Below are positions 1 to 8,679 of a DNA stretch of 22,542 bases, piece by piece. Every line of letters begins with the position of its first letter. Within the stretch, counting starts at the first letter, position 1. Position numbers and translations under genes: made by a program. Below the pieces are notes generated by a model, which was not told the origin of the DNA, searched no databases, and saw only the letters and a list, made by a program, of their open reading frames with translations. Where the stretch lies: positions 1-22,542 of the forward strand of contig CAMCNE010000034.1 in assembly GCA_945875935.1 (NCBI GenBank), written 5' to 3'. Origin of the DNA: Bordetella parapertussis. Its GTDB lineage: Bacteria > Pseudomonadota > Gammaproteobacteria > Burkholderiales > Burkholderiaceae_C.

Positions 1-618
1 GCGATCGCGCAGATCCGCGAGCGCGCCGGCTTTTTTGCGAGCATGGTGCCGCGCATGCCAGCGGCCTACCGGCGGCTGATGGACGGTGATCTGGTGCCTG
101 CGGGCAGCACCGAGCTGGCCGGCCGCCATCCGTGGCGCTGCATCGCCGGCTACGGCCACGCGCCCGAACACATCGCGCTGTACAACGAAGCGCTGGGCGT
201 GCTGATCTCGGGCGACATGCTGCTGCCGCGCATTTCCACCAACATCAGCGTCAGCCACCACGAGCCCGAGGCCGATCCGCTGGCGATGTTTTTGGCCTCG
301 CTCGATCGGCTGCGCGAATTGCCCGCCGACACGCTGGTGCTGCCGTCGCACGGCAAGCCGTTTCAAGGCCTGCATGCGCGCATCGACCAGCTGTTTGCGC
401 ACCACGCCGATCGCCTGGCCGAGGTGATGGCCGCCTGCCGCCAGACCCCGCACAGCGCGGCCGACTTGCTGCCGGTGCTGTTCAGGCGGCCGCTCGATGT
501 GCACCAGACCACCTTTGCATTGGGCGAGGCCATCGCGCACCTGAATGCGCTGTGGCATCAGGGCCAGCTGCTGCGGCGGCCCGATGCCCAAGGCGTCTAT
601 CGCTTTTCGCCGGCCTGA
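1..618 (+). CDS. MBL-fold metallo-hydrolase, 5' end outside the window
   Basis: The reading frame is open from the first base and stops at TGA 616-618, so only the last 205 residues are visible. Seen: a GHAPEH segment whose first His (visible residue 53) matches the third metal-ligand histidine of the metallo-beta-lactamase fold, an SGD motif (Asp72) matching the bridging aspartate, and SHG (His117) near the end of the fold. The HxHxDH motif would lie upstream of the window. The last 70 or so residues (from about DVHQTTFALGEA) look like the small winged-helix domain found behind LACTB2-type MBL proteins. A zinc hydrolase acting on a thioester, lactone or nucleic acid is possible; the substrate cannot be told. 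It converges on the metallopeptidase gene with only 5 bp between stop codons. Confidence 0.85.
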   Translation, partial: AIAQIRERAGFFASMVPRMPAAYRRLMDGDLVPAGSTELAGRHPWRCIAGYGHAPEHIALYNEALGVLISGDMLLPRISTNISVSHHEPEADPLAMFLASLDRLRELPADTLVLPSHGKPFQGLHARIDQLFAHHADRLAEVMAACRQTPHSAADLLPVLFRRPLDVHQTTFALGEAIAHLNALWHQGQLLRRPDAQGVYRFSPA

Positions 619-623
619 CCCGC

Positions 624-1583
624 TCAGTTGAAGACCGGCAGCACGTCGGTCTTGAGCGCGAGGCGGGTGCTCTCGAAGTCGGGCACCACCGAGCGCACCA
701 CATCCCAAAAGCGCGCGCTGTGGTTCATTTCGCGCAGGTGCGCCAGTTCGTGGGCGACCACATAGTCGATGGTGCTCAGGCCGAAGTGAATCAGCCGCCA
801 GCTCAGGCGGATCGAGCCGTCGGCGCTGGCGCTGCCCCAGCGGGTTTGCGCCGACGACAAGCTCAATCGCTGGTAGCGCACGCCCAGCTGCGCGGCAAAG
901 TGTTCGCAGCGCTCGGCAAACACGCGACGGGCCTGGCGCTGCAGCCAGCTTTGCACCGCGTCGCGGATCTGCTCCGGCGTGGCGTGGGCGGGCAGCCCGA
1001 TGTGCAGCCGGCGTGGTGCGGTGTCGTCGGCCGGCGACGCATCGAGCACGGCGCCCGACGACGTGATGCCGGCGCGCGCATCGAGAACCACCACCACCGG
1101 CTGGCCGAGAAACGGGATCGTGGCGCCGTCGCGCCAGTCGACGCGCGCCGATTGCAGCCGGCGGCCGCGCTCTTGCTGCTCACGCAGCTTGACGAGGATC
1201 CAGTTGGACTTTTCGCGCAGGGCGGCTTCGATGTCGCGCACGCCGACCCACGACGGCGCGTTGACGCTCAGGCCATCGACGCCGACCACGAAGCCGATGC
1301 TGCGCCGGCGCGAGCGCCGCAGCGCGTAGCCCACGGTGTGGCCGGCGAGCGCGATGTCGTGCACGGCCTGCGGATGGCGAAACACCGCGGGCGGCAAGGC
1401 TGCGGCGGCGGGCTCGGCAGCTTGCGTCACGGCAGGCTCTATCGCGCCGTCGGTTGCCGGCTCAATGCGTTCGGGCCGTGCCAGACCCGCGGGCTCCACG
1501 GGCGGTGCGCTGCATGCTGTCGGCTCTGCCGACACGAACAGCGACAACTGCGCGGGATCGGGTCGAAGCGGCAGCCGGGCCAT
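624..1583 (-). CDS. YgjP/SprT-like zinc metallopeptidase with N-terminal beta-clamp-like motif
   Basis: 319 residues from ATG 1581-1583. The C-terminal half carries the zinc signature HELAH (278-282) followed by His288 in NHSARFW, the HExxH-x5-H pattern of the YgjP/DUF45 and SprT-like gluzincin group; TRWGS near 248 and the RRSRRRSIGFVV strand near 90-100 also fit that family. The first 70 residues are a Pro/Ala/Glu-rich, probably disordered extension. At residues 12-16 it contains QLSLF, a perfect match to the QL(S/D)LF consensus used to bind the DNA polymerase III beta clamp. It is the last gene of the leftward cluster, 4 bp after plsC. A role in cleaving DNA-bound proteins is an inference from the related SprT/Wss1 families; YgjP itself is poorly characterised. 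Confidence 0.88.
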   Translation of the reverse strand: MARLPLRPDPAQLSLFVSAEPTACSAPPVEPAGLARPERIEPATDGAIEPAVTQAAEPAAAALPPAVFRHPQAVHDIALAGHTVGYALRRSRRRSIGFVVGVDGLSVNAPSWVGVRDIEAALREKSNWILVKLREQQERGRRLQSARVDWRDGATIPFLGQPVVVVLDARAGITSSGAVLDASPADDTAPRRLHIGLPAHATPEQIRDAVQSWLQRQARRVFAERCEHFAAQLGVRYQRLSLSSAQTRWGSASADGSIRLSWRLIHFGLSTIDYVVAHELAHLREMNHSARFWDVVRSVVPDFESTRLALKTDVLPVFN

Positions 1584-1587
1584 GCGA

Positions 1588-2373
1588 CTACGCCAAAGGG
1601 GCTGTGGGCGGTGCGTCCGCGGATGCCGGGTAGGCCTCGGGATCGAGCCGGCGCATCTCGGCCTCGATCCAGGCCTCGACTTCTCGCATCAGCTCGTCGG
1701 GGCGCCGGCCGGTCGACGGGATCAGCGGGCCGATCGACACGTCGATCACGCCGGGCTGCAGCACGAAGGACTTGCGCGGCCAGCAGCGCGCCGAGCTGAC
1801 GGCGATGGGCAGCACCGCCGCACCGGTGGTCACCGCGAGGCGCGTGCCGCCGGTTTTGTACTCTTCCTGAGAGCCTCGCGCAGCGCGGGTGCCTTCGGGG
1901 AACATGATGACCCACGAGCCGTTGGCCATGTGCCGCGCACCCTGCTCGGCCACGCGCCGCCAGGCTTCAGATCGCCGTGCGCGGTCGATGTGAATCATGT
2001 CCATGCGCGCCATCGCCCAGCCGAAAAACGGGATGTAGAGCAGCTCGCGCTTGAACACATAGGCCAGCGGATGCGGCATCAGGCCGGGAAAGGCAAAGGT
2101 CTCCCAGGTCGACTGGTGCTTGGGCAGCACGATGACCAGCGGCGCCACGTTGGCCGCAGCCAGGTTGTCGAGCCCGTGCATGCGGTGACGCACGCCGCAG
2201 ATCACGCGTGCCGCGGAGATCGACATGGTGAGCCAGCCGGCACACATCCAGTAGACGCGCTCGCCGCGAATGAAGATGGACACCAGAACCACCGCCGTGG
2301 CCCACGGCACGACGCTGATGAGCATCCACACGAAAAACGCCACCGACCGCAGCACACACAGCAAGCGGTGCAT
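1588..2373 (-). CDS. plsC: 1-acyl-sn-glycerol-3-phosphate acyltransferase (PlsC family)
   Basis: 261 residues. PlsC-type enzymes acylate lysophosphatidic acid to phosphatidic acid at the inner membrane during phospholipid synthesis. Seen: a hydrophobic N-terminal segment (about 8-35), the acyltransferase block I as KHQSTWE with His86 and Glu91, an FKRELLYIPFFGW block II region (about 108-120), and FPEGTR (158-163) as block III. Block I is HX4E rather than the textbook HX4D. I recall this form from other Burkholderiales members, so it is probably a clade variant rather than a dead site. The start ATG overlaps the gmhB stop by 1 bp (TGATG), with GGGAG 9 nt upstream, indicating translational coupling. 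Confidence 0.9.
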   Translation of the reverse strand: MHRLLCVLRSVAFFVWMLISVVPWATAVVLVSIFIRGERVYWMCAGWLTMSISAARVICGVRHRMHGLDNLAAANVAPLVIVLPKHQSTWETFAFPGLMPHPLAYVFKRELLYIPFFGWAMARMDMIHIDRARRSEAWRRVAEQGARHMANGSWVIMFPEGTRAARGSQEEYKTGGTRLAVTTGAAVLPIAVSSARCWPRKSFVLQPGVIDVSIGPLIPSTGRRPDELMREVEAWIEAEMRRLDPEAYPASADAPPTAPLA

Positions 2374-3005
2374 CAGTGGGTGCTCCCGCTGGCAGGCGCA
2401 GGCTTCGCGTCCTGGTGGGATTCGACGTCACCGCGCTGGCTGCGCTCGTTGCGAAGCCACCAGTCGGCAAAGCCGGCCAGATCGTCATGGGCACGGGTGC
2501 CGGGCACCAGACTCAGCAGATCGGCCAGTGCCTGACCGGCCAGCCCGGCGCTCTTGCCGGTCTTGACCAGATGAGTCGGGCAGCCCGCGGCCGCGCCGGC
2601 CTGGATGTCGCGCAGGGTGTCGCCCACCACCGGCACGTTCTTCAGCGAGACGCCGTAGCGCTCGCCAATCAACTGGATCAGCCCGGGCATGGGCTTGCGG
2701 CAGTGGCAACCATCGTCGGGCGCATGCGGGCAGAAAAAAACCGCATCGATGCGCCCGCCGTGCTTGGCCAGCGCCTGGTTCATCTTGATGTGGATGGCGT
2801 TGAGCGAGGCCATCTCGAACATGCCGCGCCCCAGCCCCGACTGGTTGGTGGCCAGCACCGTGCGCCAGCCGGCATGGTTGAGCCGCGCCACGGCTTCCAG
2901 CGCGCCAGGCAACGGCTCCCACTCATCGGGCGACTTCACGAAGTAGTCGCTGTCGGCATTGATGGTGCCGTCGCGGTCGAGGATGATGAGCTTGAGCGGG
3001 GTCAT
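2373..3005 (-). CDS. gmhB: D-glycero-beta-D-manno-heptose 1,7-bisphosphate 7-phosphatase
   Basis: 210 residues. GmhB removes the C7 phosphate of heptose 1,7-bisphosphate in ADP-heptose synthesis for the LPS inner core. HAD-superfamily motifs are visible: LDRDGT with Asp10 and Asp12 as nucleophile and acid/base, TNQSG (53-57), a Lys in CRKPMPG (Lys104) and VVGDTLRD (Asp129). The zinc site typical of GmhB is present as C92-x-H94 and C100-x-C102. The protein is about 20 residues longer than usual because of a charged tail after residue 185 without a recognisable domain. ATG 3003-3005 lies 1 bp after the glyS stop, so it is likely co-translated with glyS and plsC. Confidence 0.93.
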   Translation of the reverse strand: MTPLKLIILDRDGTINADSDYFVKSPDEWEPLPGALEAVARLNHAGWRTVLATNQSGLGRGMFEMASLNAIHIKMNQALAKHGGRIDAVFFCPHAPDDGCHCRKPMPGLIQLIGERYGVSLKNVPVVGDTLRDIQAGAAAGCPTHLVKTGKSAGLAGQALADLLSLVPGTRAHDDLAGFADWWLRNERSQRGDVESHQDAKPAPASGSTH

Positions 3006-3006
3006 G

Positions 3007-5121
3007 TCAGCTCGCCAGCTTGGACAGATCGGCCACGCGGTTCATCGCGGCGTGCAGTTGCGCGAGCAGCCCCAGCCGGTTGGCGCGCAGCGCCGCATCG
3101 TCGGCATTGACCATCACCGATTCGAAAAACGCATCGACCGGCGCCTTCAGCGCGGCCAGCGCCTGCAGCGACGCCGTGAGGTCGCCGCGCGCGAAAGCCG
3201 CATCGGCTTGCGGCTGCACCTGCGCCAGGCCCTGCGCCAGCGCGAGCTCAGCCGGCTCGCACAGCAGCGCGGCATCAACGCGGGCTTCGACCACCCCGTC
3301 AACCTTCTTCAGGATGTTGGACACGCGCTTGTTGGCGGCTGCCAGCGCCGGGGCCTCGGGCAAGGCTGCAAAGGCGCGCACTGCCGCCAGGCGCTGGGCC
3401 ACCTCGCCCAGCCGCTGCGGGCGCAGTGCCATCACGGCGTCGACTTCCTGCGCGCTGTAGCCCTGCTCGCGCAGGCTGCCCGACAGGCGATCGAAGATGA
3501 ACTCTGACAGCGCCGCCGACGCATCGACGATCAAGGCATCGAAGGCTGGCAGCGTCAAGCGCAGCAAGGCGTCCATGTCGAGCGGCAGCGACTTTTCGCT
3601 CAGCATGCGGATCACGCCCAGCGCGTGGCGGCGCAAGGCGAAGGGGTCCTTGTCGCCGGTGGGCAACTGACCGATGCCGAACAGCCCCACCAGCGTCTCG
3701 AGCTTGTCGGCCAGCGCCACCACCACGCCCACCTCGTTGCGCGGCAACTCGTCACCGGCAAAGCGCGGCCGGTAGTGGTCTTCGATGGCGTAGGCGATGT
3801 CTTCGGCCAGGCCGTCGTGCAGCGCGTAGTAGCGCCCCATGGTGCCTTGCAGCTCGGGAAACTCGCCCACCATGTCGGTCAGCAGATCGGCCTTGGCGAG
3901 CCGGGCGGCCTGCATGGCGCGGGTGGCCAGCGACGGGCCACCCAGTTGCTCGCCGATCGCACCGGCGATCGCCTCGACGCGCCTGACACGCTCGCCCTGG
4001 CTGCCCAGCTTGTTGTGATAGACCACCCGGCCCAGGCCCTCGACGCGCGACGCCAGCGTCTTCTTGCGGTCCTGATCGAAGAAGAACTTCGCATCGGCCA
4101 GGCGCGGGCGCACCACGCGCTCGTTGCCGCCAATCACCGCGCTCGGGTCGGCTGGGCTGATGTTGCTCACGATGAGAAAGCGATCGGTGAGCTTGCCCGC
4201 GGCGTCGAGCAGCGGGAAGTACTTCTGGTTGGCCTTCATGGTGAGGATCAGGCATTCCTGAGGCACCTCGAGAAAGCTCGCCTCGAACCGACCGAGCAGC
4301 ACATTCGGCCGCTCGACCAGTGCGGTCACCTCGTCGAGCAGCGCCGCATCGTCGATGGGCACGAGGCCTTCGCGTGCCGCAGCGTGCTGCAGCTGCCGCA
4401 CGATCTCGCCGTGGCGATCGGCAAAGCCGGCAATCACCGCGCCTTGGTCGGCGAGCTGCTCGGCATAGCGGTCGGCGTGTTGCAGCACGACCGGGTCCAT
4501 CGGCGCTTCGAAACGGTGACCGCGGGTGTTGCGCCCCGATGCGAGCCCCAGCGCGGCGAGCGGCACCACGTCAGCCCCGTGCAGCGCCACCAGCCCATGC
4601 ACCGGACGCACAAAGTGCACGCTGTGCCAGCCGGGTTGTTCGCCGGACTCGAGCTGATAGCTCATGACCTTGGGAATGGGCAGCTTCGCGATGGCGTCGT
4701 CGAGCGCCTTTTGCAAGCCGGCGGCCAGCATCACGCCGGGCACCACGCTGTCGAAGAACAGGGCTTCAGCCTTGCCGTCGGGCTGCCGCTTGAGTTGCGA
4801 CACGACCGAGGCGTCAGCGCCCAGCGAGGCCAGCTTCTTGAGCAGCGCGGGCGTCGGCGTGCCATCGGCGGCAAGGCCCACGGCCACCGGCATGAGCTTT
4901 TGCGACACCGACTGATCGGCGGCCACCGAGCGCACCGCGCTGATGTGCGCGGCCAGCCGGCGTGGCGATGCGAACGGGGTGGTGGCCGACACGTCGGTGG
5001 TCAAGCCCTGCGCCTTGAGCCCATCGCCCAGCAGTTGCGCAAAGGACTCACCCAGCTTCTTGAGCGCCTTGGGCGGCAGCTCCTCGACGAACAACTCGAC
5101 CAGCAAATTGGCGGTGCTCAT
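3007..5121 (-). CDS. glyS: Glycine--tRNA ligase beta subunit
   Basis: 704 residues, close to the usual length of about 690. With GlyQ it forms the bacterial alpha2-beta2 glycyl-tRNA synthetase; the beta chain supplies tRNA recognition. The family N-terminus (LLVELFVEELPPKAL) is clear, as are the conserved stretches ECLILTMKANQKYFPL, KFFFDQDRKKTLASRV and GEFPELQGTMGRYYA (with the HD-like core region), GDKDPFALRR, and a C-terminal anticodon-binding-type helical region ending in AMNRVADLSKLAS. It starts 3 bp after the glyQ stop. No sign of truncation or frameshift. Confidence 0.97.
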   Translation of the reverse strand: MSTANLLVELFVEELPPKALKKLGESFAQLLGDGLKAQGLTTDVSATTPFASPRRLAAHISAVRSVAADQSVSQKLMPVAVGLAADGTPTPALLKKLASLGADASVVSQLKRQPDGKAEALFFDSVVPGVMLAAGLQKALDDAIAKLPIPKVMSYQLESGEQPGWHSVHFVRPVHGLVALHGADVVPLAALGLASGRNTRGHRFEAPMDPVVLQHADRYAEQLADQGAVIAGFADRHGEIVRQLQHAAAREGLVPIDDAALLDEVTALVERPNVLLGRFEASFLEVPQECLILTMKANQKYFPLLDAAGKLTDRFLIVSNISPADPSAVIGGNERVVRPRLADAKFFFDQDRKKTLASRVEGLGRVVYHNKLGSQGERVRRVEAIAGAIGEQLGGPSLATRAMQAARLAKADLLTDMVGEFPELQGTMGRYYALHDGLAEDIAYAIEDHYRPRFAGDELPRNEVGVVVALADKLETLVGLFGIGQLPTGDKDPFALRRHALGVIRMLSEKSLPLDMDALLRLTLPAFDALIVDASAALSEFIFDRLSGSLREQGYSAQEVDAVMALRPQRLGEVAQRLAAVRAFAALPEAPALAAANKRVSNILKKVDGVVEARVDAALLCEPAELALAQGLAQVQPQADAAFARGDLTASLQALAALKAPVDAFFESVMVNADDAALRANRLGLLAQLHAAMNRVADLSKLAS

Positions 5122-5124
5122 GGT

Positions 5125-6069
5125 TCAGGCGGCTTTCTTGGCACGTTGCGAAGCGAGCTGGGCGATGACTTCATCGGCCCAGTCGCGCGGCGCCATCGGA
5201 AAGCCCAGGCGCTCGCGGCTGTGCAGATAGCTCGCAGCGACCGCGCGCGCCAGATTGCGGATGCGGCCGATGTAGGCGGCGCGCTCGGTCACGCTGATCG
5301 CACCTCGCGCGTCGAGCAGGTTGAAGGTGTGTGCCGCCTTGAGGACCTGCTCGTAGGCAGGCAAGGCCAGCTGGATCTCGATGAGGTGCTGAGCCTGTTT
5401 CTCGTGGCTGCCAAAGGCGCCCAGCAGAAAGTCGACATCGCTGTGCTCGAAGTTGTAGGCGCTTTGTTCCTGCTCGTTTTGCAGATAGACGTCGCCATAG
5501 GTGATGCGCCGGCCGCTCGCGTCGATGGTCCAGGTCAGGTCGTAGACGTTGTCCACGCCCTGCAGATACATCGCCAGCCGCTCCAGGCCGTAGGTGATCT
5601 CGCCGGTGATCGGCCGGCAGTCGATGCCGCCGACTTGCTGAAAGTAGGTGAACTGCGTGACTTCCATGCCGTTGAGCCAGACCTCCCAGCCCAGACCCCA
5701 GGCGCCCAGCGTCGGGTTCTCCCAGTCGTCTTCGACGAATCGCACGTCATTGACCTTGAGGTCGAAGCCCAGTGCCTCGAGCGAGCCCAGGTACAACTCA
5801 AGGATGTTGGCCGGCGCCGGCTTGAGCACGACCTGGAACTGGTAGTAGTGCTGCAAGCGGTTGGGGTTGTTGCCGTAGCGGCCATCCTTGGGACGGCGGC
5901 TGGGTTGCACGTAGGCGGCCTTCCAGGGCTCGGGGCCGAGGGCGCGCAGGAAGGTGGCGGTGTGGCTGGTGCCCGCGCCCACTTCCATGTCGTAGGGTTG
6001 CAGCAGGGCACAGCCCTGAGCGTCCCAGTACTGCTGCAGACGCAGGATGATTTGCTGGAAGGTCAGCAT
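5125..6069 (-). CDS. glyQ: Glycine--tRNA ligase alpha subunit
   Basis: 314 residues when started at ATG 6067-6069, which gives the family N-terminus MLTFQQIILRLQQYW; longer in-frame starts would only add residues encoded inside the end of lnt and have no family similarity. GlyQ is the class II catalytic subunit that activates glycine. Strong family signatures: QGCALLQPYDMEVGAGT, PSRRPKDGRYGNNPNR, GWEVWLNGMEVTQFTYFQQ, ITYGLERLAMYLQ, and FNLLDARGAISVTER near the C-terminus. An 85-bp gap separates it from lnt upstream; that gap holds a small inverted repeat but no clear promoter. Confidence 0.97.
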   Translation of the reverse strand: MLTFQQIILRLQQYWDAQGCALLQPYDMEVGAGTSHTATFLRALGPEPWKAAYVQPSRRPKDGRYGNNPNRLQHYYQFQVVLKPAPANILELYLGSLEALGFDLKVNDVRFVEDDWENPTLGAWGLGWEVWLNGMEVTQFTYFQQVGGIDCRPITGEITYGLERLAMYLQGVDNVYDLTWTIDASGRRITYGDVYLQNEQEQSAYNFEHSDVDFLLGAFGSHEKQAQHLIEIQLALPAYEQVLKAAHTFNLLDARGAISVTERAAYIGRIRNLARAVAASYLHSRERLGFPMAPRDWADEVIAQLASQRAKKAA

Positions 6070-6104
6070 GTCTCGGGTATCGGGTTGGAAGTGGCAGGAC
6101 GCGA

Positions 6105-6122
6105 AGCGGGGCTGGTCCCGCT
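6105..6122. other. Inverted repeat in the lnt-glyQ gap
   Basis: AGCGGG and CCCGCT form a perfect 6-bp stem around a 6-nt loop, 36 bp upstream of the glyQ start codon and downstream of the lnt stop. There is no T-run on either side, so it does not look like an intrinsic terminator. It could be an RNA processing or leader structure, or chance in GC-rich DNA. Confidence 0.25.
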
Positions 6123-6154
6123 GAAGTGAAGCCGCGCCATCGAAGGCATCGAGT

Positions 6155-7768
6155 TTACGGGCGGGGGGCTGCGGCCAGGCCATCGCGTCGGCCCAGCAGC
6201 ATCGCGCCACCGAGCACGGCCAGCGCGGCCACCAGCAGCGGCCACAGCCCCCATGCGGCCAGCCAATTCGCGTAGGGCGTCTGGCCGATGCGGCCTTCGA
6301 CGCGAGCTTCAAGGATGCCCGCGGTCAGCATGGGCAGCCGCGCGGTGACCTGACCGTGGTGGTCGATGACCGCCGTGGCGCCGGTGTTGGTCGAGCGAAT
6401 GAAGGGCCGCTGGAACTCGAGTGCGCGCATCTGCGAGAACTGCAGGTGCTGGTCTTGCACCAGCAGCCGGCCGAACCACGCCAGATTGCTGACATTGACG
6501 AACACCGTGGCGGCCTGATCACCGACCACGCTGGAGGCGATTTCCTCGCCAAACAGGTCCTCATAACAAACCAGCGGGCGCAGCCGCTGGCCGGCGAAGC
6601 TGAGGCTGGCGGTGGTCTGCCCGCGCGCCTGGTCGGCCAGCGGAATGCGCATCAACGTGACGAACCAGTGAAAGCCCGGCGGGATGATTTCGCCGAACGG
6701 CAGCAGGTGGCGCTTGCCGTAGGTGTACGCGGCCAGCGTCGCAGCGCCGTGCTCATCGAAGGTGTGCGACGGCAGCCCCACCACCGAGTTCACATACCCC
6801 GACTCGGCATCCCCCACGAAGATGCCGACCAGCGCGGCGCGTGGCGCGTCGGGCTGGCCGGGCAGCGGCTTGAGCTGGGCTCGCAGTTCGTCCCAGTAAC
6901 CCGCGCTGAGCTCGGCACGGGTGAGCGGCACCACCGACTCCGGCGTCACCACCAGCGTGCCGCGGGCGGCCGCGAGTTGCTCGGTCAAGCCGACGAGCTG
7001 GGATTCGAGCCGCGCCGGATCGAACTTGAGGTTTTGCGCCACATTGGGCTGCAGCAAGCTGACGTCGAGCACGCCGGTGGACCGCGTGAATTCACCGTTC
7101 AGCGCGTGTGGCGCCAGGGCCAGCACCGCCACCGCCAGCGTGGTGGCAGCACGTGAACGCAGGGGCAGCACGCGCAGCCAAAGCGCTGCCGTGCTGGCCA
7201 GCACGGCGACGAGCGCACACAGGCCGTACACGCCGATCCAGGGAATCCACGCCGCCAGCGGCCCCACCGTGTGGGCATAGCCCGAAGCGATCCAGGGAAA
7301 TCCGGTGAAGATCACGCCGCGCGCCAGTTCGGCGAGCAGCCAGCACGCGCCCCACAGGCCCACGTCCCATGCCGCTCGGCCGGTGCGCAAGCGAGCCCAC
7401 AGCGCCATGGCAGCGGCGTAATACAGCCCCAGCAGCGCCGCAAGCATCACCACGGCCGCGCCGGCCAGCAGCGGGCTGAGCCCACCGAATTGATGCATGC
7501 TGATGTACAGCCACCAGAAGCCAGCGATCAGCCAGCCCAGCGCGAACAGCCAGCCCATCAGCGCGGCGCGGCGCATCGACGCGCGGGCGGTGGCATGGGC
7601 CAGCACCGCCAAGGCGATCAGCTGCAACCACCACAGCTCAAAGGGCGAAAACGACAGCGCCTGCGCCACACCGGCCAGCAGCACCGCAGGAGCACCGGCC
7701 AGCCAACCCGCGCGCGGCGGCTCGCGGCCAGAGGAAAGCTCGACCGCGCCCCGTGCCGAACGGCGCAT
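6155..7768 (-). CDS. lnt: Apolipoprotein N-acyltransferase
   Basis: 537 residues, near the usual 510-530. Lnt adds the third acyl chain to the N-terminal cysteine of lipoproteins at the periplasmic face of the inner membrane. The first 220 residues hold several hydrophobic segments separated by short Arg-rich loops. The nitrilase-like domain follows, with the catalytic triad visible as Glu277 (TPES), Lys352 (YGKRHLLPFGE) and Cys401 (VCYEDLFGEE), then FVNVSNLAWFG and the RSTNTGATAVID stretch. A final transmembrane segment spans about 501-525. Its start overlaps the corC stop by 1 bp, the same corC-lnt order as ybeX-lnt in E. coli. Confidence 0.96.
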   Translation of the reverse strand: MRRSARGAVELSSGREPPRAGWLAGAPAVLLAGVAQALSFSPFELWWLQLIALAVLAHATARASMRRAALMGWLFALGWLIAGFWWLYISMHQFGGLSPLLAGAAVVMLAALLGLYYAAAMALWARLRTGRAAWDVGLWGACWLLAELARGVIFTGFPWIASGYAHTVGPLAAWIPWIGVYGLCALVAVLASTAALWLRVLPLRSRAATTLAVAVLALAPHALNGEFTRSTGVLDVSLLQPNVAQNLKFDPARLESQLVGLTEQLAAARGTLVVTPESVVPLTRAELSAGYWDELRAQLKPLPGQPDAPRAALVGIFVGDAESGYVNSVVGLPSHTFDEHGAATLAAYTYGKRHLLPFGEIIPPGFHWFVTLMRIPLADQARGQTTASLSFAGQRLRPLVCYEDLFGEEIASSVVGDQAATVFVNVSNLAWFGRLLVQDQHLQFSQMRALEFQRPFIRSTNTGATAVIDHHGQVTARLPMLTAGILEARVEGRIGQTPYANWLAAWGLWPLLVAALAVLGGAMLLGRRDGLAAAPRP

Positions 7769-8679
7769 CAGGCGCCGTCGGAGGCGAGCGCCTCTTCAGG
7801 TGCGGGGGTGACCTTGAACCAGCGCACCGCGCCGCCTCGGGTGAGCATCACGCTGAACACCAGCCCGCCCATCGAGACCACCTCGCCACGGCGTGGCACC
7901 CGACCCGCCTCCTGCGCGATCAGCCCGCCGATGGTGTCGACATCGTCGCTCGCGAGCAGCGAACCCAGGGCTTCGTTGACCGCGTTGATGCTGGCGTCAC
8001 CGGCCACCCGGTAGCTGCCATCGGCCAGCGTGTAGATGCCGGACTCGCCGTCCTCGTCGTCGAACTCGTCTTCGATCTCGCCGACGATTTCCTCGAGCAC
8101 ATCTTCAATGGTGATCAGCCCGGCGGTGCTGCCGAACTCGTCGATCACGATGGCCAGGTGGTTGCGGTTGGAGCGGAAATCGCGCAGCAACTCGTTGAGC
8201 CCTTTCGACTCGGGCACGAACACCGCCGGTCGCAGCAGGGTGCGCAGATTCAGATGGGGGGAGCGCTGCAGCTTGAGCAGGTCCTTGGCCATCAGGATGC
8301 CGATGATGTTGTCGCGCTGGCCCTCGTGAACCGGAAAGCGCGAGTGCGCGGTGCTGATGACGATCTGCAGCAAGGCGTCGTAGGGCGCGTCGATGTCGAG
8401 CAGGTCCATGTGCGGTGCTGCCACCATCACATCGCCGGCAGACATGTCGGCCATGCGGATCACGCCCTCGAGCATCATGCGCGACTCGGGAGCAATCAGC
8501 TCTCGATGTTCGGCCTGCGCCAGGGCTTCGATCAGTTCATCGCGCGAGTCGACTCCGGGTGACAGGAACTCGATCAGGCGCTGAAAAAGATTGCGGTGGT
8601 CGCCGTTGTGCAACGGCGTTCGCGACGGGTTGGGGGAGCGCGCTGCAGCAGCAGAGCGCACCGGTTGAGGATCAGACAT
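7768..8679 (-). CDS. corC: CorC/YbeX-type CBS-domain protein
   Basis: 303 residues from ATG 8677-8679 (MSDPQPVRS). A GTG 102 bp further upstream is in frame but would place coding sequence across the divergent promoter region. Seen: a disordered N-terminus, the stretch RDELIEALAQAE, two CBS repeats beginning at MADMSAGDVMV and ending near EFGSTAGLITIEDVLEEIVG, an acidic DEFDDEDGE linker, and a C-terminal CorC/HlyC domain (SYRVAGDASINAVNEAL to RWFKVTP). There is no DUF21 membrane domain. This is the soluble form linked to Mg/Co tolerance and, in E. coli, to ribosome maturation. It is the first gene of the leftward cluster and diverges from the CobW-type gene. Confidence 0.93.
   Translation of the reverse strand: MSDPQPVRSAAAARSPNPSRTPLHNGDHRNLFQRLIEFLSPGVDSRDELIEALAQAEHRELIAPESRMMLEGVIRMADMSAGDVMVAAPHMDLLDIDAPYDALLQIVISTAHSRFPVHEGQRDNIIGILMAKDLLKLQRSPHLNLRTLLRPAVFVPESKGLNELLRDFRSNRNHLAIVIDEFGSTAGLITIEDVLEEIVGEIEDEFDDEDGESGIYTLADGSYRVAGDASINAVNEALGSLLASDDVDTIGGLIAQEAGRVPRRGEVVSMGGLVFSVMLTRGGAVRWFKVTPAPEEALASDGA

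Noticed and set aside
2734..2740. Run of seven A (T on the coding strand) inside gmhB as a programmed frameshift site
   Set aside because: The gmhB frame is continuous through the zinc-site motifs on both sides and no useful alternative frame follows.
6105..6122. lnt-glyQ hairpin as a rho-independent terminator or T-box leader
   Set aside because: There is no U-tract after the stem, and an 85-bp gap is too short for a T-box; nothing resembling the T-box consensus was seen.
3625..6129. An 834-codon open frame on the + strand opposite glyS and glyQ
   Set aside because: It is antisense to two clear, well-conserved genes, its translation has no recognisable domain, and long antisense frames are expected at this GC content.
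6070..6312. Longer glyQ with 81 additional N-terminal residues
   Set aside because: The added sequence overlaps the end of lnt, has no similarity to GlyQ, and the family start at MLTFQQI is clear.
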